Shown piece after piece: positions 8,059-16,743 of a stretch of DNA of 64,000 nucleotides. A program made the translations under genes and the position numbers. The DNA lies in contig NZ_MSLT01000023.1 of the NCBI RefSeq assembly GCF_002149925.1, positions 434,001 to 498,000 of the forward strand. Reading direction: 5' to 3'. How positions within the stretch are numbered: position 1 is the first letter of the stretch; every line of letters starts with the position of its first letter. The DNA is from Thioflexithrix psekupsensis (GTDB lineage Bacteria > Pseudomonadota > Gammaproteobacteria > Beggiatoales > Beggiatoaceae). The notes under the pieces were generated by a model. The model had not been told where the DNA came from. It was given only the letters and a program-made list of their open reading frames with translations, and searched no databases.

Positions 8059-8205
8059 AACTCATCACCAATGGCTTTTCATTTGTGCTACTTTTTAATA
8101 AAAAAATGGGATCAGTATCGTGAATGCGTTATGATGAATGCACTGTAATAGGGCAGTACATCGCATCGCTCTTTTTCTAGCACTCATGAAACGAGGTTTA
8201 GCGTA

Positions 8206-9522
8206 ATGATTGAAATAAGAAGACTTAACGCATTAGATAATGATTTTTGGATTCAACTCAACACCTTATTGGCTTGGGATAGTGTAGCAGATGAACAAGT
8301 CATGCTGTCTGTGCGCGACATTATTCGCACGGTACGCCAGCAAGGTGATGGGGCATTGGTTGATTATACCAAGCGTTTTGATCGGCGCGAGGTGTCAGAC
8401 ATTCAAGAGTTAATCATTCCCACAGAACGATTACAACAAGCCTTATCAAGCTTAGACAAGAATCAACGCCGCGCCTTAGAACAAGCCGCCGAACGTATTC
8501 GAGATTACCATTTACGCCAAAAACAAGAATCATGGCAATACACTGAAGCGGACGGCACTGTTTTAGGGCAGCAAGTGACTGCTTTAGATCGGGCAGGTTT
8601 GTATGTACCTGGCGGAAAAGCCGCTTATCCCTCTTCTGTGTTGATGAATGCGATTCCCGCTAAAGTCGCTGGGGTGGCTGAAATTATTATGGTGGTGCCT
8701 GCGCCTGATGGTTTGTTAAATAATATGGTGTTGGCTGCGGCCATGTTGGCTGGCGTGGATAAAGTTTTTAGTATTGGTGGTGCGCAGGCGGTGGCGGCGT
8801 TGGCTTATGGTACGGCAACTGTGCCTAAAGTGGATAAAATTGTCGGTCCTGGCAATATTTATGTGGCCACGGCTAAAAGTATGGTGTTTGGTGCGGTGGG
8901 GATTGATATGATCGCGGGGCCTTCGGAGATTTTAATTATTTGTGATGGCGAAACGGATCCCGATTGGATTGCGATGGATTTATTTTCTCAAGCAGAACAC
9001 GATGAACAAGCGCAATCGATTCTGGTGAGTCCCGATGCGGCTTTTTTAGATGCCGTACAGCAAAGTATGACTCAATTGTTGTCACAAATGCCCAGAGCGG
9101 AAATTATTAAAACTTCGATTGCGCAACGCGGGGCGTTGATTCATGTCGAAAGTTTAGAACAAGCGATAGAAGTGTCGAATTTTATTGCACCAGAGCATTT
9201 AGAACTGTCGGTGAATGAACCTAAAACGTGGTTAGGAAAAATTCGTCATGCTGGGGCGATTTTCATGGGACGTTATACCGCAGAGGCTTTAGGAGATTAT
9301 TGTGCGGGGGCGAATCATGTGTTACCTACATCGCGCACGGCTCGTTTTTCTTCTCCATTAGGTGTTTACGATTTTCAAAAACGTTCCTCGATCATTTACT
9401 GTTCTGAAGACGGCGCGAACCGATTGGGAAAAATTGCCTCCACACTGGCACATGCTGAGGGTCTCACCGCTCACGCCCGTTCGGCCGAATATCGTATTGT
9501 GCAGAATTTGTTGGAATCTTAG
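8206..9522 (+). CDS. hisD: Histidinol dehydrogenase
   Basis: The 438-residue enzyme oxidises L-histidinol to L-histidine in two NAD-dependent steps. Family segments are present along the whole length: [41 protein letters not shown], the metal/catalytic [21 protein letters not shown] and the C-terminal [14 protein letters not shown]. The start has a GAGG site (CGAGGTTTAGCGTA-ATG). No other his genes lie within the window, so the gene stands apart from the classic operon. Full length with no defects. Confidence 0.97.
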   Translation: MIEIRRLNALDNDFWIQLNTLLAWDSVADEQVMLSVRDIIRTVRQQGDGALVDYTKRFDRREVSDIQELIIPTERLQQALSSLDKNQRRALEQAAERIRDYHLRQKQESWQYTEADGTVLGQQVTALDRAGLYVPGGKAAYPSSVLMNAIPAKVAGVAEIIMVVPAPDGLLNNMVLAAAMLAGVDKVFSIGGAQAVAALAYGTATVPKVDKIVGPGNIYVATAKSMVFGAVGIDMIAGPSEILIICDGETDPDWIAMDLFSQAEHDEQAQSILVSPDAAFLDAVQQSMTQLLSQMPRAEIIKTSIAQRGALIHVESLEQAIEVSNFIAPEHLELSVNEPKTWLGKIRHAGAIFMGRYTAEALGDYCAGANHVLPTSRTARFSSPLGVYDFQKRSSIIYCSEDGANRLGKIASTLAHAEGLTAHARSAEYRIVQNLLES

Positions 9523-9555
9523 AAAAGTGCTTGTGTCCAATTTTTAAGATTTTTT
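9515..9555 (+). terminator. Terminator overlapping the hisD stop
   Basis: AATCTTA (9515-9521) pairs perfectly with TAAGATT (9545-9551) and is followed by further T residues to 9555. The loop is 23 nt. The 5' arm includes part of the hisD stop codon. Confidence 0.45.
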
Positions 9556-9589
9556 CAACCGACTGATGTTTATGGGGAGTGGATAAAAA

Positions 9590-9649
9590 AGCAGTTAGTG
9601 TAAAAAGTGCTATAGATAGAATGCTATACTTTTCAATGGGCTAACTGCT
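9590..9649. repeat. 60-bp imperfect palindrome between hisD and the repeat gene
   Basis: AGCAGTTAG (9590-9598) and CTAACTGCT (9641-9649) are perfect 9-bp arms. Inside them AAAAAGTGCTATAG faces CTATACTTTTC, extending an imperfect stem almost to the centre. It has no T tract. It could be a folded RNA, an operator or a tiny mobile-element remnant. Confidence 0.55.
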
Positions 9650-9743
9650 ACAATCTAAAGTAACGAAGCAATCATTTTAGAACGGGTTTATTCTTGGTAA
9701 AAAGAACGACTTGGATGATCAATGAGAAAAGAGGATAAATAGC

Positions 9744-10559
9744 ATGAACATTCACGATACTCCCGCGCCAACATTAGAAGATATTTGGCGTTTATTTCAG
9801 GAAACGGATCGTCAATTTAAGGAGACTGACCGTAAATTTCAGGAAACGGATCGTCAATTTAAGGAAACCGACCGTAAATTTCAGGAAACGGATCGTCAAT
9901 TTAAGGAAACCGACCGTAAATTTCAGGAAACGGATCGTCAATTTAAGGAAACTGACCGTAAATTTCAGGAAACGGATCGTCAATTTAAGGAGACTGACCG
10001 TAAATTTCAGGAAACGGATCGTCAATTTAAGGAAACTGACCGTAAATTTCAGGAAACGGATCGTCAATTTAAGGAGACCGACCGTAAATTTCAGGAAACT
10101 GACCGTAAATTCAGAGAAACCGATAAAAAAATTGGGGAGTTGGGCAATCGTTTGGGTGAGTTTGTCGAGGGTTTAATCAAGCCTTCGGTGGCTCGCTTGT
10201 TTCAAGAACGCGGCATTTTGGTGCATAAAACCTTCAGCGATGTCAGTGCGAATAATCCAGAATTAGATTTAGCCACACAGATTGATTTGCTGCTCATTAA
10301 TGGCGAAGTGTGTGCCTTGATTGAAGTAAAAAGTAAACTGGATATTGACGATGTCAATGAACATATTGAACGCATGAATAAATTCAAGCCGTTATTCCCT
10401 GAATATGCAGACAAAAAAGCCTATGGCGCAGTCGCCGCGATGGTGATACCAGAGGATGTGGCAAAATATGCGTACAGAAAAGGTTTTTTTGTCATTGCCC
10501 AGAAAGGTGAAATCGCTGTCATTTTAAATGATGATAAATTTAAACCCGCCACATGGTAA
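9744..10559 (+). CDS. Heptad-repeat coiled-coil protein with PD-(D/E)XK-like C-terminal domain
   Basis: The 271-residue protein has three parts. Residues 1-17 are a short leader. Residues 18-129 are sixteen consecutive heptads alternating FQETDRQ and FKETDRK, ending FQETDRK-FRETDKK, which must form a long charged coiled coil. Residues ~130-271 are a globular domain with ELDLATQIDLLLING followed by ALIEVKSKLD, the D...E-x-K pattern of PD-(D/E)XK nuclease-like folds. Similar repeat-plus-nuclease-like proteins (often annotated DUF3782 or hypothetical) occur in several copies in cyanobacteria and Thiotrichales. The start at 9744 follows AGAGGATAAATAGC. Function is unknown; the catalytic residues are only inferred from the pattern. 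Confidence 0.8.
   Translation: MNIHDTPAPTLEDIWRLFQETDRQFKETDRKFQETDRQFKETDRKFQETDRQFKETDRKFQETDRQFKETDRKFQETDRQFKETDRKFQETDRQFKETDRKFQETDRQFKETDRKFQETDRKFRETDKKIGELGNRLGEFVEGLIKPSVARLFQERGILVHKTFSDVSANNPELDLATQIDLLLINGEVCALIEVKSKLDIDDVNEHIERMNKFKPLFPEYADKKAYGAVAAMVIPEDVAKYAYRKGFFVIAQKGEIAVILNDDKFKPATW
9795..10130 (+). repeat. 42-bp coding tandem repeat (7 units plus degenerate end)
   Basis: The 42-bp unit encoding FQETDRQFKETDRK is repeated seven times with only a few synonymous A/G/C changes (for example GAGACTGAC, GAAACCGAC, GAAACTGAC), then two diverged 21-bp half-units follow. Near-identity of units suggests active expansion and contraction by slippage, always in frame. Confidence 0.9.
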
Positions 10560-10839
10560 TTTTAAAGTAGCAGAAACTAATAAAAATAAAGCCGTGTTTG
10601 TACTAAAATCAAAAGCAAAAAGTGTATCATTACCTTTTGATGTTCAAGATATACTTGATGTGGTCAAAATTAGCAGAACGGGCGAGTAAATTAGAACGAC
10701 TTTTAAAGTGCCTTGCAACAGTCCCTCGATCCGAATTTTATTTTCGCAATCCTACGCCAATCCCCACGCTTCTCCACAACACAACAACAAAAATTGCTCG
10801 GTAGTGGCGAAGATATTGTTAAAAAAAAGAGAAATAAGC
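10560..10839. other. 280-bp gap with a short unexplained reading frame
   Basis: A 52-codon frame (10531-10689) overlaps the end of the repeat protein in the +1 frame and encodes KAVFVLKSKAKSVSLPFDV then QDILDVVKISRTGE. It has no clear ribosome site and may be a decayed gene tail. Nothing else is recognisable before yheS. Confidence 0.2.
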
Positions 10840-12720
10840 ATGATCAAATTGCGCCAAATTAGCCTACAACGTGGACAGCGGGTGTTACTAGATGCGGTTG
10901 ATTTAACCGTTTTTGCCGGGCAAAAAGTAGGATTTATTGGCGCGAATGGGTGTGGTAAATCCAGTTTATTCGCCTTGTTACGCGGAGAATTACATGTAGA
11001 ACAAGGGGAATTAGAACTGCCCAGTCAATACACCATCGCTCATGTGGCCCAAGAAACACCTGCTTTATCCATTCCTGCGTTAGATTACGTGTTGCAAGGC
11101 GATCAGGAATTACACCAATTAGAACAAGCCCTAAAACAAGCCGAACATGATCACGACGGCATGAAAGTCGCGGAATTACATGCCCGTTATGACAGCATCG
11201 GCGGTTATACGGCGACGGCGCGGGCGGCGCAATTGTTACACGGTTTAGGGTTTACCGTCGGCAGCGAATGGCAGCCGGTGGATACTTTTTCTGGTGGTTG
11301 GCGAATGCGGTTAAATTTGGCACAAGCCTTAATGTGTCGCTCGGATTTGTTATTGTTAGATGAACCGACTAACCATTTAGATTTAGATGCGGTGTTGTGG
11401 TTTGAACAATGGTTGGCGTGTTATACAGGAACTTTGTTATTAATTTCGCATGATCGGGACTTTTTAGACAATGTGGTAAGCCACATCGCCCACATTGAAC
11501 AACAAAAAATTATTTTATACACAGGTAATTACGCCAGTTTTGAACGACAACGCGCTGAAAAACTCGCCCTACAACAAGCCAGTTATGAAAAACAACAACG
11601 CGAAATGGCACATATTCAGCATTTTGTGGATCGTTTTCGTTATAAAGCCTCAAAAGCCAAACAAGCCCAAAGTCGTTTAAAAGCCTTAGAACGCATGGAA
11701 TTAATTTCTGCGGCACATGTGGATTCTCCTTTTCATTTTGATTTTTTTCCGCCAGAGAAAAGCTCACCTTTATTAATTGCTTTAAATCATAGTGATGTCG
11801 GTTATGGTCAGACCACTATTTTACGAAAAATTAATTTCCGCATTCATCCCGGAGATCGAATGGGTTTACTTGGGCCGAATGGTGCGGGAAAATCAACTTT
11901 TATTCGTTTATTAGCGCGTGAATTAACGCCACAAACGGGAGAACAAATTTGTGGCGAACATTTAAAAATCGGTTATTTTGCCCAACATCAGTTGGAACAA
12001 TTAGACGCGCAAGCCTCACCAGCCTTGCATGTGCAACGTTTATCGCCTCATGCGACAGAACAGAGCATACGTCAATTTTTAGGGGGCTTTGGTTTTATTG
12101 GGGATCAAGCCTTATCTCCCGTGGCTCCTTTTTCTGGTGGTGAGAAAGCGCGTTTAGTTTTAGCGTTATTGGTGTGGCAAAAGCCGAATTTATTATTATT
12201 AGATGAACCGACCAACCATTTAGATTTAGAAATGCGTCACGCTTTAACGCTGGCATTGCAAAATTTTCAAGGGGCTTTGGTGGTGGTTTCTCATGATCGG
12301 CATTTACTGCGCACCACAACGGATCAATTGTGGTTAATTGCACAAAATGCAGTGAAACCTTTTGAGGGTGATTTAGAAGATTACAAACAATGGTTGTTGG
12401 CGCACCGTGCCGCTGAACGCGCCGAAAAAAGCCAAAATAGCCCCGTTGTCACCAAAGAAGAAAAAAAACAGCTTAATACACAAAGACAACAACGTAAACC
12501 CCTACAAAATCGCTTAAAACAATTAGAAAAACAATTGGATCGATTAAGTGAAGAAAAACAGAAGATTGAAACGGCATTGGCCGATCCTGCTGTTTATACG
12601 ATTCCAGAGAAATCAGCGAGTTATGTCCGTCAACAAATGGAAATTAGTCAACAATTAGAAAGTTTGGAAACGGAATGGCTTGATGTGACTGAAATGTTGG
12701 AAGAATTAGAAGAGACTTAG
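10840..12720 (+). CDS. yheS: ABC-F family ATPase, YheS type
   Basis: The 626-residue soluble protein contains two ABC domains and no membrane segments. Domain 1 has GANGCGKSS, the signature FSGGWRMRLNLAQAL and LLLDEPTNHLDLDAV. The arm/linker region contains the Y-x-x-Q-x-x-rich KAKQAQSRLKALERMELI typical of ABC-F proteins. Domain 2 has GPNGAGKST, FSGGEKARLVLAL and DEPTNHLDLEM. A charged coiled coil closes the C-terminus. The sequence follows E. coli YheS closely, including WQPVDTFSGGWRMR and FEGDLEDYKQWL. ABC-F factors bind the ribosomal E site and rescue or tune elongation. The start MIKLRQI at 10840 is chosen over an upstream in-frame ATG (10708) because family proteins begin there. Confidence 0.92.
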   Translation: MIKLRQISLQRGQRVLLDAVDLTVFAGQKVGFIGANGCGKSSLFALLRGELHVEQGELELPSQYTIAHVAQETPALSIPALDYVLQGDQELHQLEQALKQAEHDHDGMKVAELHARYDSIGGYTATARAAQLLHGLGFTVGSEWQPVDTFSGGWRMRLNLAQALMCRSDLLLLDEPTNHLDLDAVLWFEQWLACYTGTLLLISHDRDFLDNVVSHIAHIEQQKIILYTGNYASFERQRAEKLALQQASYEKQQREMAHIQHFVDRFRYKASKAKQAQSRLKALERMELISAAHVDSPFHFDFFPPEKSSPLLIALNHSDVGYGQTTILRKINFRIHPGDRMGLLGPNGAGKSTFIRLLARELTPQTGEQICGEHLKIGYFAQHQLEQLDAQASPALHVQRLSPHATEQSIRQFLGGFGFIGDQALSPVAPFSGGEKARLVLALLVWQKPNLLLLDEPTNHLDLEMRHALTLALQNFQGALVVVSHDRHLLRTTTDQLWLIAQNAVKPFEGDLEDYKQWLLAHRAAERAEKSQNSPVVTKEEKKQLNTQRQQRKPLQNRLKQLEKQLDRLSEEKQKIETALADPAVYTIPEKSASYVRQQMEISQQLESLETEWLDVTEMLEELEET

Positions 12721-12728
12721 AACGCAAC

Positions 12729-12754
12729 GATAGGCTAAAAAGGCTTATCTTTTT
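12729..12754 (+). terminator. Rho-independent terminator of yheS
   Basis: GATAGGCT and GGCTTATC form an 8-bp stem with two G-U pairs and a five-A loop, followed by TTTTT, eight bases after the yheS stop. Confidence 0.6.
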
Positions 12755-12820
12755 GGAAGCAATCACTGCAATTGAGTTAGGGTATTTTTTTATTTTTATT
12801 TCATTTTTTAGGAGTCTACG

Positions 12821-13288
12821 ATGAGAATTATTAGTTCTTTAATTGGGTTTGCTTTACTATTTTTTTTGGCTTGGCCTTACATTAACGTTTATCGTCTAAG
12901 CGGTGCAGCGGCTGCGCCTCAATCTCCAGCTTTAGAAAGTATGTTGGATATGGAGTCTATTCGCAAAACTTATCAAGCCCAATTGGAAAAAAATATCCAA
13001 ACCACGGTAAATAGTACCGGTGTTCAAGCCAATGGTATTTTGGGCAATGTGCTGCAAAATATCGGTAATCTGGGCGGAATGGCAGTAGAACAATATGTGG
13101 ATGTCAATTGGGTGCGGCAACAATTACAAGGCACTGCCACAGACCCAACTTTGTGGGGATCAATGGATTATGCTTTTTTTGAATCGCCCACTCGTTTTGT
13201 GGTGCGTAAAGGCAAATTGGGCGAAAATCCAACTTTTGTTGAACTCACATTACAAGATTGGTCTTGGCGTGTGACTGCAATTTATTAG
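12821..13288 (+). CDS. DUF2939 domain-containing protein
   Basis: A 155-residue protein with one N-terminal hydrophobic segment (LIGFALLFFLAWPYINVY) acting as a membrane anchor or uncleaved signal, then an exported domain. The pattern WPYINVYRL near the N-terminus and a C-terminal GSMDYAFFESPTRFVVRKG...TLQDWSWRVTAI matches DUF2939 proteins, which occur in many gammaproteobacteria and have no known function. A strong AGGAG site precedes the ATG. It lies between yheS and gltX with terminators on both sides, so it is probably a single-gene unit. Confidence 0.8.
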   Translation: MRIISSLIGFALLFFLAWPYINVYRLSGAAAAPQSPALESMLDMESIRKTYQAQLEKNIQTTVNSTGVQANGILGNVLQNIGNLGGMAVEQYVDVNWVRQQLQGTATDPTLWGSMDYAFFESPTRFVVRKGKLGENPTFVELTLQDWSWRVTAIY

Positions 13289-13329
13289 GGCATTTTCTTC
13301 CCTTTTTTGCAATTGTTTTTAACCATCTG

Positions 13330-13367
13330 AATTGTCTGAATCGAAATGTGTAGATTCAGACAATTTT
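13330..13367 (+). terminator. Perfect 13-bp hairpin terminator before gltX
   Basis: AATTGTCTGAATC (13330-13342) pairs perfectly with GATTCAGACAATT (13353-13365) around a 10-nt loop, followed by TT. It sits 42 bp after the DUF2939 stop and 28 bp before gltX, so it could act as a terminator or as a leader structure for gltX. Confidence 0.65.
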
Positions 13368-13394
13368 CATTTACTCAACAACAATGGAATTGGC

Positions 13395-14795
13395 ATGACA
13401 GTCCGAACTCGCTTTGCCCCCAGTCCAACCGGTTATTTACATATTGGTGGCGTGCGCACCGCTTTATTTTCATGGTTATATGCCAGACAACAGCACGGGC
13501 AATTTATCCTCCGCATTGAAGACACTGATCAAGAACGCTCCAGTGAAGCCGCAGTTCAAGCCATTTTAGAAGGCATGACTTGGTGTGGTTTATATCACGA
13601 TGAAGGGCCTTTTTTTCAAATGCAACGCATGGCGCGTTATCAAGAAGTGATTCAACAATTATTAGCGGAAAATAAAGCCTATTATTGCTATCGTTCTAAA
13701 GAAGAATTAGAACAATTGCGTCATGAACAAATGACTAAAGGGGAAAAACCCCGTTACGATGGTTATTGGCGAGATCGTCAAGATTCTCCGCCCGCGGACA
13801 GTCAACCTGTGGTGCGCTTTAAAAATCCATTGGTCGGTGACGTGGTGTTTCACGATTTAATTAAGGGAACAATTCGCGTCAGTAATGAAGAATTAGACGA
13901 TCTCATTATCGCTCGCGCCGATGGTACACCGACTTATAATTTTACCGTTGTGGTTGATGATTGGGACATGGGGATAACGCATGTGATTCGTGGCGATGAT
14001 CATGTCAATAATACTCCACGGCAAATCAATATCTTACAAGCACTGGGCGCGCCTGTTCCGCAATATGCTCATTTACCCATGATCTTAGGTCACGATGGCC
14101 AGCGGTTATCCAAACGGCATGGTGCGGTCAGTGTAATGAATTATCGAGATGAAGGCTATTTACCCGAAGCTTTGTTGAATTATTTAGCGCGTTTGGGCTG
14201 GTCGCATGGGGATCAAGAAATTTTTTCTTTAGAAGAATTAATTGCTTTATTTGATTTAAAACAAGTCAATGTTGCCCCTTCTAAATTTAATCCTGAAAAA
14301 TTACTGTGGTTAAATCAACATTACTTGAAAACCTTACCGCCAGAAAAGATTATTCCTCACTTGCAATGGCATTTTGATCAACTCAACATTGACACTGCAC
14401 AAGGGCCTGCTTTAGCCGAACTCATTAAAGCACAAGCCGAACGCGCCAAAACGTTAAAAGAAATGGCAGAAAATAGCCGCTATTTTTATCAAGAAGTTCG
14501 CCACGATTCGCAGTCTGTGGAAAAACATTTGAAAGCGGAGATTAAGCCAGTGTTGCAAGCCTTACACGATGCGTTGGCCAGTTTAACTGAGGCTGAATGG
14601 CAAGTGACAACCCTTCATCAACGCATTGAGCGCGTGGCCGCTGAACAAGGTTTAAAAATGGGCAAAGTGGCGCAACCACTGCGCGTGGCCATCACGGGAG
14701 GGACGGTGTCGCCGTCGATTGACTTAACCGCTTGGTTAATTGGCAAGGCACGGTGTTTGCAGCGACTGGTCACCGCTATTCAGATGATAAACTGA
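13395..14795 (+). CDS. gltX: Glutamyl-tRNA synthetase
   Basis: A class I aminoacyl-tRNA synthetase of 466 residues. It opens with TVRTRFAPSPTGYLHIGGVRTALFSW, containing the HIGH-type motif, and has IEDTDQERS, the GDDHVNNTPRQINILQALG segment and the KMSKS-type LSKRHGA. The C-terminal helical anticodon-binding domain ends with QPLRVAITGGTVSPSI. It charges tRNA-Glu; whether it also charges tRNA-Gln cannot be told here. The start is placed at the ATG directly before TVRTRFAP; an upstream frame from 13332 would run through the hairpin and is rejected. Confidence 0.97.
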   Translation: MTVRTRFAPSPTGYLHIGGVRTALFSWLYARQQHGQFILRIEDTDQERSSEAAVQAILEGMTWCGLYHDEGPFFQMQRMARYQEVIQQLLAENKAYYCYRSKEELEQLRHEQMTKGEKPRYDGYWRDRQDSPPADSQPVVRFKNPLVGDVVFHDLIKGTIRVSNEELDDLIIARADGTPTYNFTVVVDDWDMGITHVIRGDDHVNNTPRQINILQALGAPVPQYAHLPMILGHDGQRLSKRHGAVSVMNYRDEGYLPEALLNYLARLGWSHGDQEIFSLEELIALFDLKQVNVAPSKFNPEKLLWLNQHYLKTLPPEKIIPHLQWHFDQLNIDTAQGPALAELIKAQAERAKTLKEMAENSRYFYQEVRHDSQSVEKHLKAEIKPVLQALHDALASLTEAEWQVTTLHQRIERVAAEQGLKMGKVAQPLRVAITGGTVSPSIDLTAWLIGKARCLQRLVTAIQMIN

Positions 14796-14846
14796 CATAG
14801 CCCACAATAAGATGACATCGCTTGCATTCGCTCTGAGGCAACAACC

Positions 14847-15119
14847 ATGACACTCACCCGTAAAAAAGTTCACGTGTCCATTCAAATCAGTAATGGCGCG
14901 CATTTACAAGGCACAATGATTATTGAACGAGACACCCGTTTGTCTGATGTTTTTAATAATCTGAAAAAAGATTTTATCGTCGTCACCGACAATGGCCGTC
15001 AACCCCATATCGTGAATAAACGGCATATCATTCAAATCATGGAATTACCTGAAGAAGGTGATTCTGAAAACGAACACGAAGACGATGATCAAGATTATTT
15101 AGAACTGCCCGGAAATTGA
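14847..15119 (+). CDS. Small conserved protein with acidic tail, function unknown
   Basis: A 90-residue protein preceded by a GAGG site (TGAGGCAACAACC-ATG). Alternating hydrophobic strands (VHVSIQISNGAHLQGTMII, DFIVVTDNG, NKRHIIQIMEL) suggest a small beta barrel, followed by a strongly acidic tail (EEGDSENEHEDDDQD). I do not recognise a named family with confidence. It follows gltX by 51 bp with no visible terminator between them and may be cotranscribed. Confidence 0.65.
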   Translation: MTLTRKKVHVSIQISNGAHLQGTMIIERDTRLSDVFNNLKKDFIVVTDNGRQPHIVNKRHIIQIMELPEEGDSENEHEDDDQDYLELPGN

Positions 15120-15339
15120 TTTTTTCCCATTGTGGCGGGATTCCTGCCGGTTCTTGGGTGTCGGGCGCGGCTTTGACACCCTCATGTCATGATAAAACAC
15201 ATTAAATTAACACTGTTAGTCCTTGCAAAATATAAAAAAAACTCGCATCCTTGCCAGAAATGTGGTTGAATAAACAAGAGACCTTTCCGCTTTACCGTGA
15301 CGACTCCATCAAAAAACAATTGGTCTGAGGACTTTGGTT

Positions 15340-15915
15340 ATGAAACCCTACGCATTGATGCTACTCATTGCTTTATTTGCCGTGTCGGGCTGTCGTTCGT
15401 TTCCTGCGCCGACCCATCACGCTTACACCACTCAGCAAGAATTACTCTCGGCTTATCACTGGGATGTTTTGGCTGAACACATCGCGGTACAACTGCGGCA
15501 AACCCTTGATTTGACGTTTGTTGATGGCGCAATTCGTCCTGCCGTTTTTTTACGCCATACCGTAGATTCGGAAAAAATTCCTTTTCTCAATGGGCTACAC
15601 TCGCAATTACGTACTCGTTTATTACAACAAGGCATTAATGTGGTGACAGACACACAATATGCCGATACATTAATTATGGACGTAAAAGCCCAAGTGGTTG
15701 AACATGCCTCACCTTACAGCGAAGTCAGACGTGGGGGACGGGTTTGTTTTAATTGCGCACCCAGTCGTGTGCCTTATGGCGAGGTGATTGTATCAACGGC
15801 AGTCACGATGGGGCCGCAATATATTTTCAGCAGTGAAGATGTTTTTTATACCCGCGCCATTGATTTTGATTTTTATGAGCAACCCGGCAAAGTCTATCAG
15901 GTGGTTAATCAATGA
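15340..15915 (+). CDS. Putative outer-membrane lipoprotein, paired with FlgO-like protein
   Basis: The 191-residue protein has a lipoprotein signal (MLLIALFAVSGC, acylated cysteine at about residue 18). The mature part has the alpha/beta pattern of small periplasmic lipoproteins and an isolated CFNC pair near residue 140. The downstream FlgO-like gene overlaps it by ATGA, so the two are translationally coupled and probably act together. The ATG at 15340 is preferred over the in-frame TTG two codons earlier; a GAGGAC site precedes it. The function is unknown. Confidence 0.75.
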   Translation: MKPYALMLLIALFAVSGCRSFPAPTHHAYTTQQELLSAYHWDVLAEHIAVQLRQTLDLTFVDGAIRPAVFLRHTVDSEKIPFLNGLHSQLRTRLLQQGINVVTDTQYADTLIMDVKAQVVEHASPYSEVRRGGRVCFNCAPSRVPYGEVIVSTAVTMGPQYIFSSEDVFYTRAIDFDFYEQPGKVYQVVNQ

Positions 15916-16478
15916 ATAAGTGGACACGGTGGTTAATTCTTCCCAGTTTACTGGTGTTAAGTGGTTGTGGTCTGGTTTCTAATAAGAAGGAAATCCGCGA
16001 TGCGGACTTAGTGAAAGCCAGTTATCAAGCCGCGGATGCGTTAGTCAAAAACGCGCCTCAATTGCAGTTATACCAAAGTCGTCCTATTTTGGTGGCGAGT
16101 TTTGTGGACATTGATGATGTACAACGTTCTTCGACTTTTGGGAGAATGGTAGCCGAGCAAGTGGGATCGCGTCTGGCACAACATGGTTACAAAGTGATCG
16201 AGGTCAAAGTGCGCACCGACACTATTTTTACCAAAGGCAACGCTTATTCCAGCGAAGGCGAATATTTGTTGTCGCGTGAGTTGCAAGACATCAGTCGCCA
16301 CCATGATGCGTACGCTTTAGTGGCTGGCACTTATGGGGCGAGTAAAGAAGTAGTGTATGTCACCACTAAACTGATCCGAGCGCAAGACAACATTATTATG
16401 TCTTCTTACGATTACAGTTTGCCAGTGGGTGACAATACACGTAATTTGTTGCGTGCGGCAACGGCCTCGCGTCGGTAG
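15912..16478 (+). CDS. FlgO family outer membrane lipoprotein
   Basis: A 188-residue lipoprotein with signal LILPSLLVLSGC. The mature domain (PILVASFVDIDDVQRSSTFG, then VAEQVGSRLAQHGYKVIEVKV, LLSRELQDISRHHDAYALVAGTY) matches the FlgO family fold seen in Vibrio flagellar outer-membrane proteins and in many non-flagellar relatives. The ATGA overlap with the preceding lipoprotein gene implies coupling. No flagellar genes lie in the window, so a flagellar role should not be assumed. Confidence 0.8.
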   Translation: MNKWTRWLILPSLLVLSGCGLVSNKKEIRDADLVKASYQAADALVKNAPQLQLYQSRPILVASFVDIDDVQRSSTFGRMVAEQVGSRLAQHGYKVIEVKVRTDTIFTKGNAYSSEGEYLLSRELQDISRHHDAYALVAGTYGASKEVVYVTTKLIRAQDNIIMSSYDYSLPVGDNTRNLLRAATASRR

Positions 16479-16554
16479 GCAGGAAACTTAAATCGTATCT
16501 AATGGATGACATTCACCTTACCATTGGTGGTGAATTGAGTATGAAACAACAAGC

Positions 16555-16600
16555 AGCGCGGTAATGTTCTTCTAACAGCAAGGCATACCGCGCTCTTTTT
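16555..16600 (+). terminator. Rho-independent terminator of the lipoprotein operon
   Basis: AGCGCGGTA (16555-16563) and TACCGCGCT (16586-16594) form a perfect 9-bp GC-rich stem, followed by C and five T residues. A second smaller inverted repeat (ATTCACC/GGTGAAT, 16511-16535) lies just upstream. Confidence 0.75.
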
Positions 16601-16618
16601 GTGTTGCAATAATTGCAG

Positions 16619-16646
16619 TTGACCACCTTATCTTGTCTGTTACAAT
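16619..16646 (+). promoter_or_regulatory. Sigma70 promoter for the PLD-family gene
   Basis: TTGACC (16619-16624), a 16-bp spacer and TACAAT (16641-16646), 98 bp before the ATG at 16744. Both boxes match the consensus in five of six positions. Confidence 0.5.
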
Positions 16647-16743
16647 AGGGGGGTGTTTTGTATTTTTTGTGTTTTGCTGAATTATCTAACACATCTCTGA
16701 ATCCATAAACCACTTAAATTACCCCATTCGGAATGAATAAACT

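Noticed and set aside
9792-10067. Open reading frame antisense to the heptad repeats
   Set aside because: It arises only from the repeat's periodicity; it has no start signal and encodes a low-complexity FLKFTV/LKLTIR pattern.
9795-10130. Regular direct repeats that could suggest a CRISPR array
   Set aside because: The units are contiguous with no unique spacers and are all in frame as coding heptads.
10708-10839. N-terminal extension of yheS from 10708
   Set aside because: It has low-complexity composition and no ribosome site; homologues begin at MIKLRQI-type sequence.
13332-13394. N-terminal extension of gltX from 13332
   Set aside because: It would translate the terminator hairpin, and GluRS family proteins start at TVRTRFAPSPTG.
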